NCBI RefSeq assembly: GCF_000685315.1
Contig: NZ_ARYM01000013.1
Location: 1-64,000 of the forward strand
Direction of reading: 5' to 3'
Source: Hyphomonas polymorpha PS728
GTDB taxonomy: Bacteria > Pseudomonadota > Alphaproteobacteria > Caulobacterales > Hyphomonadaceae
DNA length: 64,000 nucleotides
The notes under the pieces: generated by a model
Told to the model about the DNA's origin: nothing
Database searches by the model: none
Seen by the model: the letters and a program-made list of their open reading frames with translations, nothing else
In this document: in pieces, positions 45,737-53,341 of the stretch
Numbering within the stretch: position 1 is the stretch's first letter
Layout: the number at the start of each line of letters is the position of its first letter
Translations under genes and position numbers: made by a program

Positions 45737-46714
45737 GTGTTCGGACTGTTCGGGAAGAAACAAGCCGCCTTCGATCTCGCCGAGGGTAACCGCCATGTTG
45801 CGCCGGGCCTTGCCTTGCTGGAGGCCGGGAAGGGGCGCGGGCTGGCTGAGCTTTATGCCGGCCTGCCGCCGCCAGACCGTATCCATTTCCTCGATGGGCT
45901 CGGTCAGCTGTCGGAGATCGGGGCGCCCCTGCCGGCGCTGAACGATCATCCCGCGCTCTATGCCATCGCCGGGGCGCTGCATTACGTCTGGGCCCACCGC
46001 TTGCGCGGCTTTGCCACTGCAGACCGCACCAGCGACACGCAGGTGATGGACATGGCCGAGATGGCCGCCGTCGCCGAAGACCTGCTGGAAGCGGCTGCCG
46101 AAGCAACGCCCGGTGACAGCGCGCTGCATGGCTTCCGCTTTCGCGCCATGATGCTCATCGGCGCCCCTGCGGGTGGCTTTGAAGCGGCCACAGCGGATCT
46201 GCGCGCCACCGGCGAGGCCAATGTGCTGGCCGAGCTTGCCCGGATGAACTACCTCGCCCCCAAATGGCATGGCAGTGTCGGCGAGATGCACGCGGCGGCC
46301 GAAAACGCCATGGACGGGGCGCCGAATGCATCTTTTCTGGCGCTGAAGGCCCGTGCCTGGATCGAGGAATGGCTCTACCAGACTGCCATGAATGACGATG
46401 GGGCCGAAATCGCCGCCTTCCGAGAGAAGGTGAAGTCAGCTGCTTTCCGGGCGGAGATTGCCGAACTCGACGATCATTTCCGGCAGCGCTTTACTGCGGG
46501 GCCGGAGCTGTCCTTCGCCGAGGCCGGGTTTGCGCACAATAATTTCGCCGTGCTGCTCGCCCTGTTCAAGGACACGGCACGCCTCAAGCCCCACCTTTCG
46601 GCGATCGGCGCCACGGCCTTCCAGACGCCCTGGGGCTATATCGCCGGGCGCAATGTACCTGCCATGATTGCGCGGCTGCGCGCGGAAACCGGCCTGCCAA
46701 AGCTCAAGGCCTGA
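45737..46714 (+). CDS. Hypothetical protein of 325 residues
   Basis: A helical, Ala/Glu-rich cytoplasmic protein starting at GTG 45737, 3 bp after yghU (MFGLFGKKQAAFDLAEG). Repeated helical segments (for example LAELARMNYLAPKWHGSVG; FLALKARAWIEEWLYQTA) resemble DUF-type helical-repeat proteins, but I do not recognise the family. No signal peptide or TM segment. Close coupling to yghU suggests a shared transcript. Function unknown; a TPR-like scaffold would be a guess. Confidence 0.7.
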   Translation: MFGLFGKKQAAFDLAEGNRHVAPGLALLEAGKGRGLAELYAGLPPPDRIHFLDGLGQLSEIGAPLPALNDHPALYAIAGALHYVWAHRLRGFATADRTSDTQVMDMAEMAAVAEDLLEAAAEATPGDSALHGFRFRAMMLIGAPAGGFEAATADLRATGEANVLAELARMNYLAPKWHGSVGEMHAAAENAMDGAPNASFLALKARAWIEEWLYQTAMNDDGAEIAAFREKVKSAAFRAEIAELDDHFRQRFTAGPELSFAEAGFAHNNFAVLLALFKDTARLKPHLSAIGATAFQTPWGYIAGRNVPAMIARLRAETGLPKLKA

Positions 46715-46791
46715 GCTGCGGCGCAGCGCCCCGTTCCCTTGCGGCGGGGCCGATGCCCATATAGGGCAGGGCGAAAGAACTGAGAGGCCGC

Positions 46792-47136
46792 ATGACGACC
46801 TATACTTCCGACGCGCGCAAGCACACATCCGACACCGCCGAGACAATGGCGGATGTTCGCTATGAGGTCGACCGGATCGACCGCCTGCTGGTCGAGATCC
46901 TGGCCGAGCGCCAGGCGATGATGGACGCTGCTGCCCGCATCAAGGGCGCCCGCGCCGCCGTGCACGACCGGGCGCGGATTGAGGATGTTGTGGCCAAGGT
47001 GAAGGCCGAATGCGCAAGACACGGCCTTTCTCCTGCGATTGCAGAGCCGGTCTGGCGCACCCTGATCGACCGCTGCATCGCCTATGAATTTGAAAGCTAT
47101 GACGCGCTGCGTCTGGCGGCAGAGGCCAAATCGTAA
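46792..47136 (+). CDS. Chorismate mutase, AroQ class
   Basis: 114 residues; converts chorismate to prephenate for phenylalanine and tyrosine synthesis. The three-helix AroQ fold begins at VRYEVDRIDRLLVEILAERQ and has the Arg/Lys/Glu ligands in the usual places (R in the first helix, AAARIKGARAAVHDRARIEDV in the second, plus the C-terminal helix). An 18-residue N-terminal extension precedes it; GAGAGG just before ATG 46792 supports that start. The 3' end overlaps the convergent Hpt gene by 40 bp. Confidence 0.88.
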   Translation: MTTYTSDARKHTSDTAETMADVRYEVDRIDRLLVEILAERQAMMDAAARIKGARAAVHDRARIEDVVAKVKAECARHGLSPAIAEPVWRTLIDRCIAYEFESYDALRLAAEAKS

Positions 47137-47483
47137 GCCGCGCGCGCGGCCGCTTCCAGCGTCTCGCCAAGGGCTTCCTTCACATCGCTGAGCAGCACGG
47201 CTGCATGCGCTTTGCTGGGCGCGGCTTCTGCCCGCCCTGCCTTCTCTGCCCGCTCGCAGGCCGCTGCCAGCTTCAGCGCGCCGATGCCCAGGCTTGCGCC
47301 TTTCAGGGTATGGGCCGCATCGGCCCATTGCCGCGTCTCGCTCATCGGGTCCAGCAGGCGCGACCAGAGCTGGGCCTGTTCCCGGAAGATGCCGATCACC
47401 TCCAATGAGAGATCGGTATCATTCCCCGTCATCGCGGCCAGATGGGCAAGGTCCAGAACGGGCAGGGGCGTGTCAGCGGGCAT
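47097..47483 (-). CDS. Isolated Hpt (histidine phosphotransfer) protein
   Basis: 128 residues with an Hpt four-helix bundle: phosphoacceptor His58 in AAHTLKGASLGIGALKLAA. It transfers phosphoryl groups between a hybrid kinase receiver and a response regulator. No kinase is adjacent; the soluble hybrid kinase at 19959 in the same window is one possible partner, by inference only. A CtrA-like box lies about 40 bp upstream of its start. The 3' end overlaps the chorismate mutase gene. Confidence 0.88.
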   Translation of the reverse strand: MPADTPLPVLDLAHLAAMTGNDTDLSLEVIGIFREQAQLWSRLLDPMSETRQWADAAHTLKGASLGIGALKLAAACERAEKAGRAEAAPSKAHAAVLLSDVKEALGETLEAAARAAYDLASAARRSAS

Positions 47484-47523
47484 CAGGGGCTCCTATGGGC
47501 CGGGTCAACCTGATCGGGCGCGG

Positions 47524-47539
47524 TTAGCAGGGCGTTAAC
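47524..47539 (-). promoter_or_regulatory. CtrA-like box TTAG-N7-TTAAC upstream of the Hpt gene
   Basis: TTAG (47524-47527), seven bases, TTAAC (47535-47539), one mismatch from TTAA-N7-TTAAC. It sits about 41 bp before the Hpt start, the distance expected for a CtrA-controlled promoter. Not proved. Confidence 0.42.
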
Positions 47540-47650
47540 CTCGCTTGCTGGGGCAGTTTCTTTCAACCCGGGCAGATTGCCCGGCCTGTCTCTTTCTGAT
47601 AATAGCGCCGCACGGGTTAAAACGGCCGCGCGCCATTGGGTTTTACGATC

Positions 47651-47794
47651 ATGACCGAATTTCTGATTTTCGTCCGCAATCTTGTGCTGGCCGCGATCTT
47701 CGCTCTGATCGGTCTCCAGTTTGCTCCGCAGACGCCCGAAAAGGCACCCGAGGACAAGGGTGACTCATCGGTAACGCTCTCCCTGCTGCCCTGA
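47651..47794 (+). CDS. Small membrane protein, 47 residues
   Basis: A 47-residue protein with one hydrophobic segment (residues about 4-24, LIFVRNLVLAAIFALIGLQF) followed by a short acidic-basic tail (TPEKAPEDKGDSSVTL). Its codon composition is coding-like and there is no competing gene in this space. No strong Shine-Dalgarno is visible, so translation is uncertain. It lies between the Hpt gene and the coiled-coil membrane protein gene. Confidence 0.45.
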   Translation: MTEFLIFVRNLVLAAIFALIGLQFAPQTPEKAPEDKGDSSVTLSLLP

Positions 47795-47875
47795 CTCGAA
47801 AAAACAGGGCATTAGCCCTCCGTCGGCGTGCAATCAGCACTCGCAGGAACCCGCAAGGCGGGTTATACAGATATT

Positions 47876-49891
47876 ATGACGGAAGCCCCCTCTGCGCGCC
47901 GGTCCGGCCGGGACGACCTCGTCCGACACGAGGCCTCGCAGAATTTTGAAACTGCGCAACATGGTGGCGGCTGGATGGTCACGCTCGCTTATGTCTCGGC
48001 TTTTCTCTGGCTCGCAGGTCTCGGCGCAGCCCTGATCGGGCTCGGCGGCATCGGCTTTGTCAGCCAGTATCATCCCGCCCTGATTGTCGCGGCCGCCATT
48101 GGCGCCGTGGTCCCCGCGCTGCTGATGGTGACGGCTGGCCAGATGGCCCGCGCCAATCGCCGCGCCGCTGCGGCCAATGCGCTGGTGCTCGAAGCGGCCG
48201 CCCGCCTGATGGCCCCCGCGCGCGAAGCCGGCCATGAAGGCATCACCTTTGCCGAGCAGATGAAACAGTCTGCCGCCGAGATCGATCACGCGATGGCCCA
48301 CGCCCTCTCCGCCATGAAGGCCATGGCCGGCGAGATCGGGGATGAGCGGCTGCGGCTCGAATCTGTTTCCTATGCGGCGGCAGACAATGCGCGCGACCTG
48401 GCAGAACGTCTGGGTGAGGAGCGTCACGCCCTCGAAACCCTGGCCCGGGATCTGCGCGCGCAGGTCACCGCGATGAATGAAGCCATTCCGCGCCAGGCCC
48501 AGCTGATGGTGTCGGCTGCCCGTGTCGCCAGCGAGGAAGTCGGCCGCGCGGATGCGGCCCTGGAGCAGCGCCTGATCGCCATGCATCATGCCGGTGAGGA
48601 ACTCACCCGCCGGATGGAATCCCTGGATGATCTCGCGCGCGATGCCTCTGGCCGCACCGAAGCGCTGACCTTCTCGATCAGCCGCGTGGAAGACAAGCTC
48701 GAACACTCCCGCCGCACGGTGGACGCGGCCGTCCGCGCCAGCGAAGTGGCGGCCGCGGCTGCGGCGACCACGGGCGACGCGCTGAAGAATGCGGTCTCCT
48801 CCGCCATCGAGGGCGCCCGCCATGCCAATGCCGAGATCAATGCCGCCACCCGCGCCGCCGCCGAAGAGGCCGCCCGCTCGCTGACCAAGCTGCGTGAAAC
48901 CGGTGAGCAGGCCGCTTACGCCCTGCGCGCAGCCGGCCTTGCCGCCCGTCTCGAAAGCGAAGCGCTCGACCGTCTGGCCGGGCCGTACATGCCGGCAGGC
49001 TCTGCCGCCGCCGCAGCCCCGCTGACGCCGCCGGCCGTCCGCACACCGATTTCTGCGTCGGCGCCGCCCCAGCCTTTCCAGCAGGCTCAGCCCTTCCAGA
49101 ATGGCCCGGCCCAGTCAGCGCGTCCCTCCGCCTACGGAAATGCCGCGATCACTCCGCCGGCCACGCCGCCGCGCCCCAGCATGGATGATGACCTCTTCGA
49201 GGCCAGCGCCGAAGCCATGATCGCCGCTGCGCGCGGCCATGAGGATCACGATATCCTCGATCCTGTCCCCTCCATCGCGGCCCGCCCATCCCAGGCCCCG
49301 CCCGCGCGGGAACGGGATACGGACCCGCCGGTTTCCCTGCGGCGCCGGCACGATGATGCCCCGCCCGAAACGCCGCGCCGCCGCGCCTCTGACTATGCGC
49401 CCACGCCGCCCTCCCAGGGCAGCAATGGCAATGGCGCAGGTGGATACAACAACGGCCATAACGGCAACGGCCACAGCTCCGGCAATGGCGGCGGCCCGGC
49501 CCCCTGGCGCGAGATCATTTCCGATATCAGCAAGGATCAGGCTCCGCCCCAGGCAGACCGGGAAACCATCGCCGAAGCGGTGGTGGAGCGCCTGCAGAAT
49601 TCCGGTATTCCGCTGTCGGACGCTTTCAAGCCCAAGGCCAAGCGCCGCATCGCCGAAGCCGCCCAGCGCGGCGAGAAGGACCGACACGCCGCCACCATCG
49701 AGCAGGGCGGCAAGCAGTTTGACCGCGTCGTCCAGCGCCTGCGCGGCGATCCGCGCCTGATGGACATGGCAAAACAGTTCGTCCGCTTCGAGCGGACAGA
49801 CGCCCTGGCCGCGCTCGAGCAGACCCAGAGCACCAGCCGCAATGCCAGCCCGCGCCTCGCTGCCTTCCTGATGCTGGACGCCGCCCTCTAG
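47876..49891 (+). CDS. Large coiled-coil protein with two N-terminal TM segments (TipN-like candidate)
   Basis: 671 residues. N-terminal basic tail, two TM segments (about 34-57 and 66-88), then a long Ala/Glu/Arg coiled coil (about 95-370), a disordered Pro/Ala/Asn-rich region (about 380-545) and a conserved-looking C-terminal domain (APWREIISDISKDQAPPQ; QFDRVVQRLRGDPRLMDMAK). Two TM helices followed by a long coiled coil are the layout of the Caulobacter polarity factor TipN, but I cannot confirm homology by eye. The start ATG at 47876 fits the TM topology; no strong ribosome binding site is visible. It follows an Hpt gene. Confidence 0.7.
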   Translation: MTEAPSARRSGRDDLVRHEASQNFETAQHGGGWMVTLAYVSAFLWLAGLGAALIGLGGIGFVSQYHPALIVAAAIGAVVPALLMVTAGQMARANRRAAAANALVLEAAARLMAPAREAGHEGITFAEQMKQSAAEIDHAMAHALSAMKAMAGEIGDERLRLESVSYAAADNARDLAERLGEERHALETLARDLRAQVTAMNEAIPRQAQLMVSAARVASEEVGRADAALEQRLIAMHHAGEELTRRMESLDDLARDASGRTEALTFSISRVEDKLEHSRRTVDAAVRASEVAAAAAATTGDALKNAVSSAIEGARHANAEINAATRAAAEEAARSLTKLRETGEQAAYALRAAGLAARLESEALDRLAGPYMPAGSAAAAAPLTPPAVRTPISASAPPQPFQQAQPFQNGPAQSARPSAYGNAAITPPATPPRPSMDDDLFEASAEAMIAAARGHEDHDILDPVPSIAARPSQAPPARERDTDPPVSLRRRHDDAPPETPRRRASDYAPTPPSQGSNGNGAGGYNNGHNGNGHSSGNGGGPAPWREIISDISKDQAPPQADRETIAEAVVERLQNSGIPLSDAFKPKAKRRIAEAAQRGEKDRHAATIEQGGKQFDRVVQRLRGDPRLMDMAKQFVRFERTDALAALEQTQSTSRNASPRLAAFLMLDAAL

Positions 49892-49900
49892 GCGCGAAGG

Positions 49901-50833
49901 CTATACGCCGACGACTTCCGTGCCGGCGGCTTCTTCCTTGATCCATTTGATGAAGGCGCGCACATCCGGCGAAAGATGCCGGCCCTTCGGCCAGACCAGC
50001 CAGTAGCCGAAATCGATCGGGATCGATCCATTGGCAAAGGGTGCCACCAGCCGGCCCGCTTCCAGGTCTGCCGCCGCAATCGCCTGCTTGGCCAGCGCCA
50101 CGCCCCGGCCAGCAGCGGCCGACTCGATCACCAGAATGCCCTGATTGAAGCGCGGCCCCCGATTGCCATCCACACCGCTGACGCCATGCGCCCTCAGCCA
50201 GCTTGCCCAGTCCGGGCAGGAGGGGTCATTCTCCGAGCTTTCATCATGCAGCAGTGTATGGTGGCGCAAATCTTCGGGCTTGCGGATGGCGTTCGGGCCT
50301 TCCAGCAGGCGCGGCGAGCAGACCGGCAGCACCATCTCGTCGAGCAGCTTTTCCGATTTCAGCCCCTCATAATTGCCCCGGCCATAGCGGATGGCGATGT
50401 CGGCATCGGCGGTGTTGAAATCGGTCAGCGACATGTCCGCCGAAATCCAGGCCTCGATGCCTTCATTGGCGCGGTGGAAGCTCTCCAGGCGCGGCGCCAG
50501 CCATTTGGCGGCAAAGGAGGGGGCAGACGAGATCATCACCCGCCCCTTGCGGGCAGGGGCCTGCATCACGCGGCCCGCTTCGGCAATCTTCTCGAACGCC
50601 TCGCGCACCAGCGGCAGGCTCGCCTGCGCGGCATCGGTCAGCAGAACGGAACGCCCCGTACGCTTGAACAGAGGCGTGCCGGCAAAGTCCTCCAGCTGGC
50701 GAATCTGCTGGGAAATGGCGCCGGGTGTGACATTCAATTCTTCGGCCGCCTGCGTGAAGGAGAGGCGGCGCGCAGCTGCCTCGAAAGCGCGCAGCGCGTT
50801 GAGCGGGGGGAGGCGATCTGAGGCGTCGGACAT
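49901..50833 (-). CDS. LysR-family regulator, GcvA-like
   Basis: 310 residues. N-terminal winged HTH (LNALRAFEAAARRLSFTQAA; LNVTPGAISQQIRQLEDFAG) and a periplasmic-binding-protein-like effector domain (about 90-300; ISADMSLTDFNTADADIAIR, the GcvA/AmpR-subgroup phrase). The start at 50833 (MSDASDRLPP) is preceded by a short leader. It is divergent from cysG with 109 bp between; control of sulfate assimilation is possible from position, though CysB-type regulators belong to a different LysR subgroup. Confidence 0.88.
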   Translation of the reverse strand: MSDASDRLPPLNALRAFEAAARRLSFTQAAEELNVTPGAISQQIRQLEDFAGTPLFKRTGRSVLLTDAAQASLPLVREAFEKIAEAGRVMQAPARKGRVMISSAPSFAAKWLAPRLESFHRANEGIEAWISADMSLTDFNTADADIAIRYGRGNYEGLKSEKLLDEMVLPVCSPRLLEGPNAIRKPEDLRHHTLLHDESSENDPSCPDWASWLRAHGVSGVDGNRGPRFNQGILVIESAAAGRGVALAKQAIAAADLEAGRLVAPFANGSIPIDFGYWLVWPKGRHLSPDVRAFIKWIKEEAAGTEVVGV

Positions 50834-50912
50834 GAATAGTTTCTCTAAATGATCGCTGTAGGGGTTGCCCGTTGCGTCTGAAGCGTCAAGGAGGTTTTCT
50901 ATATCCGTCCTT

Positions 50913-50923
50913 GTAGTGTCACT
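50913..50923. promoter_or_regulatory. Palindrome between lysR and cysG
   Basis: TAGTG-T-CACTA is a perfect 11-bp dyad, 20 bp before cysG. The size and placement allow a LysR-type T-N9/11-A site, but this is one short dyad without further support. Confidence 0.35.
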
Positions 50924-50942
50924 AATAAGAAAGATAGCGCCC

Positions 50943-52394
50943 ATGCGCCAGTTCCCGGCCTTCTTTAACCTTGAAGGTGCCCGGATCGTCGTCTTTGGCG
51001 GCGGCGAAGAAGCGGCGCGCAAGCTGCGCCTCTTCCATGCCTCGGGCGCAGAGGTCGTGCTTGTTGGCGGCTTTGACGAGGCCGCCCTGGCCGCCGAGTT
51101 TGACGACTGGGTGGATACGCGCGCGCGCAGCCAGATCGCGTCTGCCCTCGAAGGCGCCCGCCTCGCCATCATCGCGGAGGAAAGCCCCGCCCACCGGGCC
51201 GAAGCGCTCGCCGCTGTCCGCGCCCGCAATATTCCGGTCAATGTCGTCGACCAGCCCGAGGATTGCGATTTCACCGTCCCGTCGATCCTCGACCGGGGCG
51301 AGATTGTCGCCGCCATCGGTTCGGGCGGGGCCGCGCCCGTGCTCGCCAAGTCGATCCGCGCCAAGCTGGAGGCCCTGCTCCCCCAGCGCATCGGCGACCT
51401 TGCCGCGCTTGCCCGCTCCCTGCGCGGTTTCGTGGGCGAGACCATCCCCGACAAATCCGCCCGCCGCCGCTATTGGGAGCGCGCCCTCTCCGGCCCCGCC
51501 GCAGAGGCTGCCTATGCCGGAGACCTTGAACGCGCCGAAGCCCTGCTGCGCCAGCAGGCCCGCGCCGCTGGACGCGCCCGCGGCGTCGTGCATATCGTTG
51601 GCGCCGGCCCCGGCGATCCGGAACTCCTCACGCTGAAAGCCTTGCGCCTCATCCAGGAAGCCGATGTGGTTTATTATGACCGTCTCGTCAGCCCGGAGAT
51701 CATCGGCCTCATCCGGCGTGACGCGGCCCGCGTGCCCGTCGGCAAATCCAAGGGCGATCATTCCGTCCCGCAGACCGAAATCCATGAGCGCCTCATCGCT
51801 TCGGCCCGCGAAGGTCTGCGCGTCGTGCGCCTCAAGGGCGGCGACCCGTTCATTTTTGGCCGGGGCGGGGAAGAGCTTGAAGCCGTCCGCGCCGAAGGCA
51901 TTGAAGTGCATGTCGTGCCGGGCATTTCCTCCGCCCTCGGATGTGCCGCGTCTGCCGGCGTGCCGCTCACCCACCGCGACCATGCACAGACGCTGACCTT
52001 CGTAACCGGCCATGCCAAGGCAGGCGGCGTGCCCGATCTTGACTGGCAGGCCCTCGCGCGACCCGCGCAGACGGTCGTGGTCTTCATGGGCGTCGACACG
52101 GCGCCGGCGATTGCCGAAAAACTCGTCGCTGCCGGCCGCGCTCCCACCACGCCCGTCGCCGTCATCGAGAATGGGACACGCCCCGACGAGCTGCGCGTCT
52201 TCGGCACGCTGGCCGAGTTGCCATTCCTGGTCGAGGAAGAAGGCATTGCCGGCCCGGCGCTGCTGATCATCGGGGAGGTGGCCGGCCTGCCCGCAGAGCA
52301 GGGCCGTATCGCCTCCATCGTTACCGAAGCCTCGGGCCTCGCCTGGTTCAGCCCCGACGCCCGCCAGCACACCTTCAAGGAGTCCGCCGCATGA
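50943..52394 (+). CDS. cysG: Siroheme synthase CysG (bifunctional)
   Basis: 483 residues. The N-terminal domain (about 1-215) is the NAD-dependent precorrin-2 dehydrogenase/ferrochelatase (IVVFGGGEEAARKLRLF; GSGGAAPVLAKSIRAKLEAL). The C-terminal domain (about 220-465) is the uroporphyrinogen-III methyltransferase (VHIVGAGPGDPELLTLKALR; VRLKGGDPFIFGRGGEELEA; TFVTGH). It makes siroheme for the sulfite reductase encoded three genes later. The ATG at 50943 gives the normal N-terminus; upstream codons from 50865 are non-native. Its stop overlaps the DUF2849 start. Confidence 0.96.
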   Translation: MRQFPAFFNLEGARIVVFGGGEEAARKLRLFHASGAEVVLVGGFDEAALAAEFDDWVDTRARSQIASALEGARLAIIAEESPAHRAEALAAVRARNIPVNVVDQPEDCDFTVPSILDRGEIVAAIGSGGAAPVLAKSIRAKLEALLPQRIGDLAALARSLRGFVGETIPDKSARRRYWERALSGPAAEAAYAGDLERAEALLRQQARAAGRARGVVHIVGAGPGDPELLTLKALRLIQEADVVYYDRLVSPEIIGLIRRDAARVPVGKSKGDHSVPQTEIHERLIASAREGLRVVRLKGGDPFIFGRGGEELEAVRAEGIEVHVVPGISSALGCAASAGVPLTHRDHAQTLTFVTGHAKAGGVPDLDWQALARPAQTVVVFMGVDTAPAIAEKLVAAGRAPTTPVAVIENGTRPDELRVFGTLAELPFLVEEEGIAGPALLIIGEVAGLPAEQGRIASIVTEASGLAWFSPDARQHTFKESAA

Positions 52395-52702
52395 CCTCCG
52401 TTCGCCCCAAGCTCAAGCCCGAAACTCCCAAATCCATCACCGCCTGGGAAACCGCCACGGGCCGCACCGTCTGGCTGAAAGCCGATGGATCGTGGACGGA
52501 GGATGTCACCCAGCTTGGCGTCTTCACCGGCGAGGCGGCTGAGGCCGCCCTTGCTGCCGCGCTGAAACAGGAAGGCCTCGTCACCGATCCCTATTTCATG
52601 GAGGTCAGCGAGACGGGCGCAATCACCGGCCGGGAAACGCTGCGCGAGTCGCTGCGCGCGCAGTTCTCCGCAGGCGGCCTCGCCGCGTCTGAAAACGCAT
52701 AA
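52391..52702 (+). CDS. DUF2849 protein of the sulfite reductase operon
   Basis: 103 residues, DUF2849 family (ITAWETATGRTVWLKADGSW, DVTQLGVFTGEAAEAALAAA, LVTDPYFMEV). The family is confined largely to alphaproteobacteria and lies between siroheme synthase and sulfite reductase genes, as here. Function unknown; a role in assembly or electron transfer of the reductase is inference from synteny. Its ATG overlaps the cysG stop (ATGA, 52391-52394). Confidence 0.88.
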   Translation: MTSVRPKLKPETPKSITAWETATGRTVWLKADGSWTEDVTQLGVFTGEAAEAALAAALKQEGLVTDPYFMEVSETGAITGRETLRESLRAQFSAGGLAASENA

Positions 52703-52714
52703 GGCACGGGCCAC

Positions 52715-53341
52715 ATGTCAGCGTCTGATCTCGGCGGTTTCACGCTCTATGGAGACCCTGTCTCCGGCAACTGCCTCAAACCCAAATGGACCGCCGATCT
52801 GCTCGGCATTCCCTACACCTGGGTGAATGTGGATGTGGTGAAGGGGGAAACCCGCACGCTGGAATTCCTGGCCATCAACCCGGCCGGCCAGGTGCCCGTG
52901 GCGCGCTGGCCCGATGGCCGCGTGCTGCCCCAATCCAACGCCATCATGCTCTATCTCGCTGAAGGCACGCGCCTCATCCCGGAAGACCGCTTTGCCCGCG
53001 CCGAGGCATTCAGCTGGCTCTTCTGGGAACAATATTCCCATGAAACCGCCATCGCCGTCCGCCGGTTCCAGAAGCATTATCTCAAGAAATCAGACACCGA
53101 GATCGACCCCGCTCTGCTGGTGCGCGGCAACAACGCCCTCGGCGTGATGCAGCAGCGCCTCCAAGGGCGCGACTGGTTTGCCGGAAATGATCTCAGCATC
53201 GCTGATATTGCCCTTGTCGCCTACACGCGCGTGGCGCATGAGGGCGGCTTCGATATCCGACTTTACCCGGCAGTCGCGCGCTGGGTATCCCGCACCGAAG
53301 ATGCGCTGGGCATTCCCCATGCGCAGGAGTTGTTAGTCTAA
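52715..53341 (+). CDS. Glutathione S-transferase family protein
   Basis: 208 residues: thioredoxin-like N-terminal GST domain (FTLYGDPVSGNCLKPKWTAD, then NPAGQVPVARWPDGRVLPQSNAIMLYL with cis-Pro and glutathione-binding Ser) and a helical C-terminal domain. Length and motifs are normal for a small beta/theta-like GST. It sits inside the sulfate-assimilation operon, 12 bp after DUF2849, and its stop overlaps the cysI start (TAATG). The substrate is unknown; the location is worth noting because the operon makes sulfite and sulfide. Confidence 0.88.
   Translation: MSASDLGGFTLYGDPVSGNCLKPKWTADLLGIPYTWVNVDVVKGETRTLEFLAINPAGQVPVARWPDGRVLPQSNAIMLYLAEGTRLIPEDRFARAEAFSWLFWEQYSHETAIAVRRFQKHYLKKSDTEIDPALLVRGNNALGVMQQRLQGRDWFAGNDLSIADIALVAYTRVAHEGGFDIRLYPAVARWVSRTEDALGIPHAQELLV

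Noticed and set aside
47803..47816. AGGGC-ATTA-GCCCT hairpin next to a run of A as a terminator
   Set aside because: The T run would be correct only for minus-strand transcription, and no minus-strand gene ends there.
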